NCBI GenBank assembly: GCA_022562335.1
Contig: JADFPM010000104.1
Location: 1 to 8,867 of the forward strand
Reading direction: 5' to 3'
DNA: 8,867 bases
Source of the DNA: Chloroflexota bacterium
Lineage (GTDB): Bacteria; Chloroflexota; Dehalococcoidia; Lucifugimonadales; UBA3495
Shown here one piece after another: positions 1-5,533 of the stretch. Both the position numbers and the translations under genes were made by a program. Position 1 is the stretch's first letter; every line of letters starts with the position of its first letter. The notes under the pieces were generated by a model. It worked only from the letters and a program-made list of their open reading frames with translations, had not been told where the DNA came from and did not search any database.

Positions 1-1596
1 AAGAGCGCCGACCGGTTTTTCACCGACGCCTTCCCCCAAACATATCCGGTGGTCGATATCGACACCAATGGCGACGGGGAAGTGGACGAACTGGACGACC
101 TTGTTTCCGCGGCCGGTGACCTGAACGTCAGGCTCATCGACTTCGACGCCATCATTCCCCAGGACGCCACTCTAAGTTTCGTTCCCGACTTTTTGAAAGA
201 GGTCCCCGACTCGACGGCCCTGGTCAGCTGGCGGGTGGACCAAGCGACGGGCAACGTGTTCTTCACCGAGGACGGCGCGGCCCTGGTGCGGCCGTCGCTG
301 GCACGATTCGACGTAAAGGCCAAGGACACCTCTCGGAGCCAGGAAGGGGCCAGCGTTCAGAGCGACCACGTATTCACCCTGACCATGCGGCAGGGCGAGG
401 CACCGATCAACACCATAGAGATGACGATACCGGCAGGCTACGTCATCGGCGGACAGCAATTATCTGAGGGCGCAGTGGTTGGCTCCCTGGCAATCACGTT
501 CGAGGCCAACAACCCCTGGGACACGGGCAATGAACTTAAAGTGGAAACCGTTCCGGTGGTGGTGGTGTCGGGCAACCGGTGGAAGGCGGTGGTCAATTAC
601 GACCTGAATAGCGGGGGCACCACCGACGACAAAGACGTCAAAAACGTTGGTACCGCCCTGGAGCCTGACATAAGGATACATACCATCAGGATATCCCCCC
701 CTTCGGGCGCCAACAGTCCCGGCGCGTTGACCTTGAAACTCGACCGCGTCACCGAGGGCGCTGGGCCGGCCCCGGACTTTGGTGACTACGAAGACCCCGA
801 TGTCAACGAGGCCACCGAGATATTTACCCTGACCCTATTCGGTCATCCCCGGGAGACGCTCGATGGGCCGGAAGACCCCTTGGTAAACGTGATAACCAAC
901 CCCGAGAGCAAGGGCGTGTTCCGGTGGCTGGCGCAACAGAATACGGCCATCGACCTCCAAGACTTTTTTGACGGATTGGCGGGCAACCAGGCGGTGGTCA
1001 TCAAGACCGCCACTTCGGCCTCCAGCGAAGGAGGTTCCGAGGGTGGTTCCGAGGGTGGCTCCGGGAGCGGGTCCACCTCACCAGAACTGGTGCTGTTTGA
1101 GGGCTTTATAACGACGCCTCCCGACGATTGGAGCCTGATAACGCTGAATACGACCCCCAGTGGAGAGGAGTTCCTTGGCCAGTTCCAAGATGGATTGGTG
1201 ACCCTTAACCTGACTTCACTGGATCCACACACCGAAGTCCACGTGGCATTCGACCTATACATCATCGGCCCGTGGGACGGCAACAGCACCACCGATGGAC
1301 CAGACGTCTGGGAATTCATCGTAGACAACGAAACCATCCTGCAAACCACTTTCTCGAATACAACTTCCGTGGCTCAGGCATGGCCCGGAGACCTTGGGGC
1401 GGTCAATACAGGCCGGGAGGGCGCCGATGAAAGCATAGACCTGGGGTATCCTTTCAATACGGTGTACCATTTGAGCTTCGTTCTCAACCATACATCGTCT
1501 AGCTTGGAACTGGGCTTCTTGGGTGGTGCGGCCATCGGGTCCGGAGAAGGTTGGGGCCTAGACAATATGGAGGTAAGCATTCTCCCGGCAAGTTAG
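1..1596 (+). CDS. C-terminal part of a probable secreted/surface protein with EF-hand-like loop (5' truncated)
   Basis: The frame is open from the first base, so the true start lies left of the window; 531 residues are visible. The GTG at 49 is only an internal valine codon. Near the visible N-terminus, bases 61-96 encode a calcium-loop pattern of the EF-hand/dockerin kind (D-x-N-x-D-G-x-V-D-x-x-D). The following ~280 residues are rich in beta-prone, acidic and Thr/Ser/Pro stretches, with no family I recognise. A flexible linker follows at bases 1027-1074 (three EGGS units, then GSGS). The last ~170 residues alternate hydrophobic strands with Asn/Asp/Gly turns, like a jelly-roll carbohydrate-binding or lectin-like domain, but this is only a fold-level impression. 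There is no C-terminal membrane anchor, LPXTG or PEP-CTERM sorting signal. Extracellular location and a calcium-dependent adhesive or binding role are inferences. The gene converges on the SDR gene. Confidence 0.7.
   Translation, partial: KSADRFFTDAFPQTYPVVDIDTNGDGEVDELDDLVSAAGDLNVRLIDFDAIIPQDATLSFVPDFLKEVPDSTALVSWRVDQATGNVFFTEDGAALVRPSLARFDVKAKDTSRSQEGASVQSDHVFTLTMRQGEAPINTIEMTIPAGYVIGGQQLSEGAVVGSLAITFEANNPWDTGNELKVETVPVVVVSGNRWKAVVNYDLNSGGTTDDKDVKNVGTALEPDIRIHTIRISPPSGANSPGALTLKLDRVTEGAGPAPDFGDYEDPDVNEATEIFTLTLFGHPRETLDGPEDPLVNVITNPESKGVFRWLAQQNTAIDLQDFFDGLAGNQAVVIKTATSASSEGGSEGGSEGGSGSGSTSPELVLFEGFITTPPDDWSLITLNTTPSGEEFLGQFQDGLVTLNLTSLDPHTEVHVAFDLYIIGPWDGNSTTDGPDVWEFIVDNETILQTTFSNTTSVAQAWPGDLGAVNTGREGADESIDLGYPFNTVYHLSFVLNHTSSSLELGFLGGAAIGSGEGWGLDNMEVSILPAS
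61..96 (+). other. EF-hand/dockerin-like calcium-binding loop
   Basis: Twelve codons read D-T-N-G-D-G-E-V-D-E-L-D. Positions 1, 3, 5, 6, 8, 9 and 12 match the acidic, Gly and hydrophobic positions of a canonical EF-hand loop, with Asp rather than Glu at position 12. Only one loop is visible; a partner could lie in the missing upstream part. Calcium binding is inferred from the pattern alone. Confidence 0.6.
1027..1074 (+). repeat. In-frame 12-bp tandem repeats encoding an EGGS/GSGS linker
   Basis: Three consecutive 12-bp units, differing only at synonymous positions, encode Glu-Gly-Gly-Ser. They are followed by Gly-Ser-Gly-Ser. The run separates the central region from the C-terminal domain and looks like a disordered interdomain linker that could change length by slippage. 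Confidence 0.75.
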
Positions 1597-1624
1597 TCTG
1601 AGAATAGCGCCCTACGACGAGTTT

Positions 1625-1665
1625 GATCGCCCGCTCCCCCTAGAAACTAAGGGAAGCGGGCGATC
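1625..1665. terminator. Hairpin between convergent genes, possible bidirectional terminator
   Basis: Two 18-nt arms (1625-1642 and 1648-1665) enclose a 5-nt loop. The outer 11 bp are perfect. The two imperfect positions are C-A mismatches in plus-strand RNA but G-U wobbles in minus-strand RNA, so the stem is fully paired only when transcribed leftward, downstream of the SDR gene (stop at 1819). It lies 28 bp past the plus-strand stop codon. No clear U-tract follows on either strand, so classical intrinsic termination is uncertain; transcript 3'-end protection is an alternative. The remaining intergenic sequence up to 1818 is GC-rich, with no other feature I could support. Confidence 0.55.
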
Positions 1666-1818
1666 ACTATGTCTGCCATCCCAGGTGCCACTTGAACGCA
1701 AATGGTTACACCATAAGTCTGCCATGGCCGTCGGGACGGGTCCGCCGGGCCGCCCCTCGAACCCCCCAGGCCGGACGGCGTCGAACCGCGGTGGCAGGAT
1801 TGGTCATTGTCTCTGGGT

Positions 1819-2619
1819 TTAGTAGTGGATAGCCCGGCCTGACCCTCCGGCGGTGGCTATGGCGTCGCCGTTGATGGCGACGGACTTGGGCGATGCCAGG
1901 AAGGTGATGACGTAGGCAATCTCCTCGGCGTCGACCATCCGGCCGATGGATATGTTGGACGCCATCCTTTTTTCGGCCTCTTCGGCGGTGATGCCCTGGC
2001 TGCTCATCTGCGCCTCCACCAATGCCGCCGTGCGCTCGGTGCGGGTGAGGCCCGGATGGACCACGGTGACGTTGATGCCCTGGGGCCCGAGTTGGTCGGC
2101 CAGGTTCTTGGTCATGGCAGCCACCGATACGTTGCGCATGCTGCCGATGATGGTGCCCGACTGCCGGGCGGCCAGGCCGCTGATATTGATGATGCGTCCC
2201 CAACCCTGGCTTGCCATGTGGGGTGCGACCTCACGAGCGCAGATCAGATACCCCAGGACCTTGGTCTTCATGTCGTCCCAGAAATCCTCTTCGGTGATCT
2301 CGGCCAAAATTGGAGCAGGACGGCTGCCTCCGACCCGGGCCGCGCCGTTGACCAGAATATCAAGATGCCCCAATTCCCGCGCCGCCCGCTGGACCATGGC
2401 CTTGATCGAATCTTCGCTGCTGGTGTCGGCGGCAATGGATATGTAGCGCCCGCCGGTCTCGGCCGCCAGCTCCTTTGCGGTGGCCTCCAGGTTCTCGATG
2501 GTTCTAGACACCAGGGCAACCTCAACGCCTTCCCGGCCAAATTCCCGCGCCACCGCCTTTCCTATGCCGCTGCTTCCGCCGGTTATTATCGCCGTTTTAC
2601 CCTTCAAACCCAGGTCCAT
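1819..2619 (-). CDS. Atypical short-chain dehydrogenase/reductase lacking the YxxxK motif
   Basis: The product is 266 residues, a typical classical-SDR length, with a Rossmann fold expected to bind NAD(P). The nucleotide-binding motif TGGSSGIG is at residues 13-20, Arg39 after the second strand hints at NADP(H) preference, and N91-G-A-A replaces the usual NNAG. The late strand and Pro-Gly (V-H-P-G, 187-190) are normal, as is the INGD...GG C-terminal region. In a hand alignment to FabG only Ser147 of the catalytic tetrad Asn-Ser-Tyr-Lys is kept: the Asn, Tyr and Lys positions hold Lys120, Gly159 and Asn163. Standard SDR chemistry is therefore doubtful, and the substrate is unknown. The start is the ATG at 2619, because AGGAG lies 7 nt upstream of it; in-frame starts further upstream, up to 2745, would extend the protein into the intergenic repeat region. 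The reading frame is intact, so this is not decay. Confidence 0.9.
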   Translation of the reverse strand: MDLGLKGKTAIITGGSSGIGKAVAREFGREGVEVALVSRTIENLEATAKELAAETGGRYISIAADTSSEDSIKAMVQRAARELGHLDILVNGAARVGGSRPAPILAEITEEDFWDDMKTKVLGYLICAREVAPHMASQGWGRIINISGLAARQSGTIIGSMRNVSVAAMTKNLADQLGPQGINVTVVHPGLTRTERTAALVEAQMSSQGITAEEAEKRMASNISIGRMVDAEEIAYVITFLASPKSVAINGDAIATAGGSGRAIHY

Positions 2620-2626
2620 GACGCAT

Positions 2627-2631
2627 CTCCT
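2627..2631 (-). promoter_or_regulatory. Ribosome binding site of the SDR gene
   Basis: On the minus strand AGGAG sits 7 nt before the ATG at 2619. This selects the 266-residue start over longer in-frame possibilities. Confidence 0.75.
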
Positions 2632-2661
2632 CTCAGAACGATTCAAGTTCATGTGAAATTG

Positions 2662-2685
2662 TTGCCGGGCCAACCTGCCCGGCAA
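2662..2685. promoter_or_regulatory. Perfect hairpin in the SDR leader
   Basis: A perfect 9-bp inverted repeat (TTGCCGGGC / GCCCGGCAA) encloses a 6-nt loop. It is 42 bp upstream of the SDR ATG and immediately downstream of the candidate promoter at 2689-2717, so it would form the very 5' end of the SDR mRNA. It could protect the transcript end, act as a protein-binding operator, or be a weak terminator of upstream transcription. No T-run follows. Confidence 0.5.
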
Positions 2686-2688
2686 TGC

Positions 2689-2717
2689 AGTGTATGCAAG
2701 GGGCATCTGCTTGGCAA
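2689..2717 (-). promoter_or_regulatory. Candidate sigma70-like promoter for the SDR gene
   Basis: On the minus strand, TTGCCA (2712-2717, 5/6 match to the -35 consensus) is separated by 17 bp from TACACT (2689-2694, 4/6 match to the -10). The predicted start point falls inside the hairpin at 2662-2685, giving a leader of about 60 nt. It is supported by motif and spacing only. Confidence 0.4.
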
Positions 2718-2740
2718 GGGCATCGAATCGGTCCTGACCG

Positions 2741-2850
2741 GTCATACCGAGGGATTACGAAGGGTCTGCGGGTCTGGCGGCGGAGGTGTTTCTCTTGGGT
2801 AGAAGACACCCCCCAGATTCTTCGCCTCTGCGGATGGCTCAGAATGACAC
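2741..2850. repeat. Palindromic MITE-like intergenic repeat (copy A)
   Basis: The left end begins GTCATACCGAG and then reads ACGAAGGGTCTG. The reverse complement of the right end begins GTGTCATTCTGAG and then reads CGAAGAATCTGG. Together they form long imperfect terminal inverted repeats. A smaller imperfect inverted repeat (GGTGTTTCT / AGAAGACACC, about 2785-2810) sits at the centre. The ends match the widespread GTCATTCTGAG...GAAGAATCT class of bacterial intergenic palindromes. There is no coding capacity; apparent short frames here are products of the palindrome. It fills most of the gap between the glycosyltransferase and SDR genes. Confidence 0.65.
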
Positions 2851-2909
2851 GGCCGCACAGGGGTCCGGATGTCCAAATCAGGGCCAAGCCCAACTTGAGC
2901 GGTGGTGGT

Positions 2910-3662
2910 TTACCGGGAAGGGTCTTGGGGCGGAGACACCGATGGGATCCCGCCCAGGCGCAACCGGAAAAGGCCCTTGATGTCTTCGGTGGCCGTCTGG
3001 GTGATATTCACCGTGGTGTTGGGGTCGTCGTCCCATTTCACGGGTACGGATTTGATCTTGTATCCCCTTTTGGCGGCGATGATCAACAATTCGGTGTCGA
3101 AGAACCAATTGTTATTCTCGATGTTGGGGACGATGGCCTGAGCGGTCTGCCGGGTCAGCGCCTTGAACCCGCACTGGGCGTCGGCAAAGGGTGTCATAAA
3201 CATGGACTTGATCAAAAGATTGTAAGTCCGGGAGGTGACCTCCCGCTTGAGGGAGCGGGTGACCCGGGAACCTTTGCTGAGGCGGCTGCCGATGGCGATG
3301 TGGTAACCCTGTTCGATGGCCTCCAACAACTGGGGCAGATGTACCAAGTCGGTGGAAAGGTCCACGTCCATGTAGCTGACAATGTCGGCGGAGCTGCCCA
3401 ACCAGGCGGTTCGCAGGGCCCGTCCCCTCCCTTTTTGGGGGATGGGAAGGTAGCTCACGCCGGCGTATCTCTGGCATAGGTCTTCAGAGACCGACCGCGT
3501 GCCGTCGGTGGAAGCGTTGTCGGCGATTATCACCTGCCAGGGGTTTCTCAGGTTGTCCCTGAGGTACTCCGTGAGGATCAAAATGCTCCGGGGCAACACC
3601 TTCTCTTCGTTGTAAACGGGAACCACTATATCTACCGTGGCCCGGTCTGCCGTGGCGCTCAT
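2910..3662 (-). CDS. Family 2 glycosyltransferase, polyprenyl-phosphate sugar synthase-like
   Basis: The 250-residue GT-A protein has the order typical of the dolichyl-phosphate glucose/mannose synthase group: VDIVVPVYNEE (10-20), IADNASTDGT (46-55), the GRGRALR segment (78-84), the metal-binding DVD at 99-101, IAIGSR (122-127), DAQCGFK (161-167) and W-x-F-D-x-E-L-L (186-193). Such enzymes move a sugar from a nucleotide donor to a polyprenyl phosphate at the inner face of the membrane; the donor and acceptor here are unknown. There are no membrane segments, so it is soluble or peripheral. The ATG at 3662 is preferred because GGAGG lies 5 nt upstream of it; the in-frame ATG at 3680 would add six residues but has a poor ribosome binding site. 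It starts 76 bp after the purH stop and may be co-transcribed, although it has no obvious link to purine synthesis. Confidence 0.9.
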   Translation of the reverse strand: MSATADRATVDIVVPVYNEEKVLPRSILILTEYLRDNLRNPWQVIIADNASTDGTRSVSEDLCQRYAGVSYLPIPQKGRGRALRTAWLGSSADIVSYMDVDLSTDLVHLPQLLEAIEQGYHIAIGSRLSKGSRVTRSLKREVTSRTYNLLIKSMFMTPFADAQCGFKALTRQTAQAIVPNIENNNWFFDTELLIIAAKRGYKIKSVPVKWDDDPNTTVNITQTATEDIKGLFRLRLGGIPSVSPPQDPSR

Positions 3663-3667
3663 CCCAA

Positions 3668-3672
3668 CCTCC
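3668..3672 (-). promoter_or_regulatory. Ribosome binding site of the glycosyltransferase gene
   Basis: On the minus strand GGAGG lies 5 nt before the ATG at 3662. It decides that start against the in-frame ATG at 3680. Confidence 0.7.
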
Positions 3673-3681
3673 GTCCCCATC

Positions 3682-3717
3682 GGCCTGCTGCCGGGGCGCT
3701 GAATCCCCGGCTAGGCC
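3682..3717. promoter_or_regulatory. Hairpin in the purH-glycosyltransferase gap
   Basis: A perfect 7-bp GC stem (GCCGGGG at 3690-3696 with CCCCGGC at 3705-3711) has an 8-nt loop. It is extended by an outer GGCC pair (3682-3685 with 3714-3717) across a small internal loop. It lies just after the purH stop and before the next start, with no T-run. It could reduce read-through or protect a processed 3' end. Confidence 0.4.
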
Positions 3718-3738
3718 CCCTGATCGATTCACGATAGG

Positions 3739-5304
3739 TTAATGGCGAAAATGGCGAACTCCGGTGAACACCATCGCCAACCCGGCTTTGTTAGCCGCCT
3801 CTATGACTTCATCGTCGCGTATGGACCCGCCGGGCTGGACGATGGCGGTGACTCCGGCGTCGGCCGCCAACTCGATGTTATCCGGGAAGGGGAAGAACGC
3901 GTCGGAGGCCAGCACGCTGCCGGCGGCCTTATCCCCGGCCGTCCTCTGGGACAGGTGGACGCTGACCACCCGGTTTGGCTGTCCCGCCCCCATGCCCACC
4001 AGGGCCATGTCTTTGACCAACACTATGGCGTTGGATTTTATGTGTTTGGCCGCTTTCCACGCGAAGGCCAGGTCATTCAATTCCCCTTCGCTGGGTGATT
4101 TTTCGGTCACCGTTTTCCAGGCCGCCGGGTCCTCGTCGATGACGTCGGGGGTTTGCAACAAGATACCGCCGGTGATCGGCCTCATATCGTATGGAGACTG
4201 CATTTCTCCGGCCTGGACTTCCAAGATACGCAGGTTCCGCTTCTTCTTCAGGGTTTCCAGGGCCTCCGGCTCGTAGCCCGGGGCCACCACCACTTCGTAG
4301 AAAACCGGCCCCATTGCCTTGGCCGACGCGCCGGTGACCGTTCGGTTGTAGGCCACGATGCCTCCAAATGCGGAGACAGAGTCTCCCTGGAAGGCCCTTT
4401 CGTACGCCTGGACCTGGTCGTCGTGGGAGGCAAGGCCGCAGGCATTGGCGTGCTTCACCACCGCCACCGTTTGCTGGCCGAAGTCGGATACCGTGCGCCA
4501 GGCCGCGTCGGCGTCCATCAGGTTGTTGTAGGAAAGCTCCCGGCCGTGCAACTGCTTCGCGCCGGCGATGCCCTGGCTGCCCAAGCTGGGCGAGACGTAG
4601 AGCGCGCCCTGTTGGTGGGGATTCTCGCCGTACCTGAGCCCGGTGACCTTGGTCAAAGAAAGGGCCACGTCATCGGGCAATCCTTCGGGCGGTACTTCGG
4701 GCGATTTTTCGGGCGATTTTTCCGGGCCGGCATCAGAGTTCAGGTATCCGGTGACGGCCGCATCGTAAACGGAAACGTGGAGGAATGCCTTGGCCGCCAG
4801 GCCCTTGCGTTCTTCCATGCTCAGGCCCGGGCCCTTCAGCCGGTCCGCCACCCACCCGTAGTCGGCGGGGTCCACCACGACCGCCACCGACGGAAAATTC
4901 TTGGCCGCCGCCCGCAACATGGTGGGACCGCCTATGTCGATGTTCTCCAGCGCCTCATCCAACGTCACGCCGGGCTTGCTGATGGTAGAGACAAATGGGT
5001 ACAGGTTTACGGCGACCAGGTCGATGGGCGTGATCTTATGTTCGGCAAGCTCTGCCTGATGCTCGGGCGAATCCCGCCGGGCCAGCAGACCGGCGTGGAT
5101 GACCGGATGCAGGGTCTTGACCCGCCCACCGAGGATCTCCGGCGAGCCCGTCACCTCCGACACCTGCTTCACCTCCAATCCCCCGTCTTGGGAAAGGGTC
5201 TGGTGAGTGCCGCCGGTGCTGATCAATTCATAGCCCGACTCAGCCAGGGTTTTGGCGAATTCGACCACGCCGGATTTATCGTAGACGCTGATCAGTGCTC
5301 TCAC
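3739..5304 (-). CDS. purH: Bifunctional AICAR transformylase / IMP cyclohydrolase PurH
   Basis: This cytosolic enzyme catalyses the last two steps of IMP synthesis: it formylates AICAR with 10-formyl-tetrahydrofolate and then closes the ring. The protein is 521 residues, close to the usual length. The N-terminal cyclohydrolase domain (MGS-like fold) shows STGGTHQTL (29-37), GGRVKTLHPVIHAG (59-72), NLYPF (100-104) and IDIGGPTMLRAAAKN (122-136). The C-terminal transformylase domain shows LRYGENPHQ (223-231), the catalytic Lys284-His285 in KHANACG, SAFGGI (311-316), GAGQPNRV (439-446), ASDAFFPFPD (466-475) and an RHFRH end. The Pro of the usual KHxNPCG is Ala288. Four four-residue repeats (192-207) lie at the junction of the two domains. 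The start is GTG at 5304: an in-frame TAG is 12 nt upstream, and GGGAG precedes it. It lies downstream of purM. Confidence 0.97.
   Translation of the reverse strand: MRALISVYDKSGVVEFAKTLAESGYELISTGGTHQTLSQDGGLEVKQVSEVTGSPEILGGRVKTLHPVIHAGLLARRDSPEHQAELAEHKITPIDLVAVNLYPFVSTISKPGVTLDEALENIDIGGPTMLRAAAKNFPSVAVVVDPADYGWVADRLKGPGLSMEERKGLAAKAFLHVSVYDAAVTGYLNSDAGPEKSPEKSPEVPPEGLPDDVALSLTKVTGLRYGENPHQQGALYVSPSLGSQGIAGAKQLHGRELSYNNLMDADAAWRTVSDFGQQTVAVVKHANACGLASHDDQVQAYERAFQGDSVSAFGGIVAYNRTVTGASAKAMGPVFYEVVVAPGYEPEALETLKKKRNLRILEVQAGEMQSPYDMRPITGGILLQTPDVIDEDPAAWKTVTEKSPSEGELNDLAFAWKAAKHIKSNAIVLVKDMALVGMGAGQPNRVVSVHLSQRTAGDKAAGSVLASDAFFPFPDNIELAADAGVTAIVQPGGSIRDDEVIEAANKAGLAMVFTGVRHFRH
4684..4731 (-). 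repeat. Four 12-bp tandem units in the PurH interdomain linker
   Basis: Four consecutive 12-bp units, two of them identical, encode AGPE-KSPE-KSPE-VPPE (residues 192-207). They fall between the cyclohydrolase and transformylase domains, so they look like a tolerated, slippage-derived linker expansion. Confidence 0.75.
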
Positions 5305-5400
5305 TGTCCCTACTCCCTAAAATTTGATTCGCTAATGATGCCCCACCGAATGAATAACTTGATCGTGATCTCCAATCCGTGCATCCAGGATGGGCGATCC

Positions 5401-5463
5401 TTCGACAAAGTTCAGGACGAACCGGTGGGAAGGATCCCCTCCGTTCGTGGTGAGCTTGTCGAA
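5401..5463. repeat. Palindromic intergenic repeat of the TTCGACAAGCTCA class (copy C)
   Basis: The left arm (5401-5422) and right arm (5443-5463) form an imperfect inverted repeat: TTCGACAA and ACGAAC are kept at the two ends of both arms, with a one-base length difference. A 20-bp GC-rich centre contains GGATCC. This matches a common class of bacterial intergenic palindromes whose reading frames give peptides such as VRQAHHER or FDKLTTNG. It lies between the purM stop and the purH start and would form a strong hairpin in a read-through purM-purH transcript. No further feature was supported in the rest of the 5305-5533 gap. Confidence 0.7.
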
Positions 5464-5533
5464 CCATTTTTTGAGATAGTCACCTGATAACGGTGGGCCC
5501 CCAATTCGGGCGCGGCCGGGCTGTATCTGGCGG

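Noticed and set aside
1740..1800. GGTTCGA strings on the minus strand resembling a tRNA T-arm
   Set aside because: The flanking bases do not pair into a T-stem, and no acceptor, D or anticodon arm could be built.
1706..2203. Minus-strand open frame rich in His, Arg and Pro
   Set aside because: It overlaps the SDR coding sequence in another frame; the low-complexity composition is typical of a GC-rich shadow frame.
2633..2893. Possible small protein on the minus strand between the glycosyltransferase and SDR genes
   Set aside because: The frame is produced by reading through the palindromic repeat at 2741-2850 and the SDR promoter region; no good start or ribosome site.
2056..3479. Two long plus-strand open frames (2056-2802 and 2685-3479)
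   Set aside because: They lie antisense to the SDR and glycosyltransferase genes and run through the intergenic palindrome; no family resemblance, while the opposite strand has clear motifs.
4153..5487. Plus-strand open frame of 444 codons
   Set aside because: It is antisense to purH throughout and ends in the intergenic palindrome; the composition is that of a complementary frame, and PurH is unambiguous.
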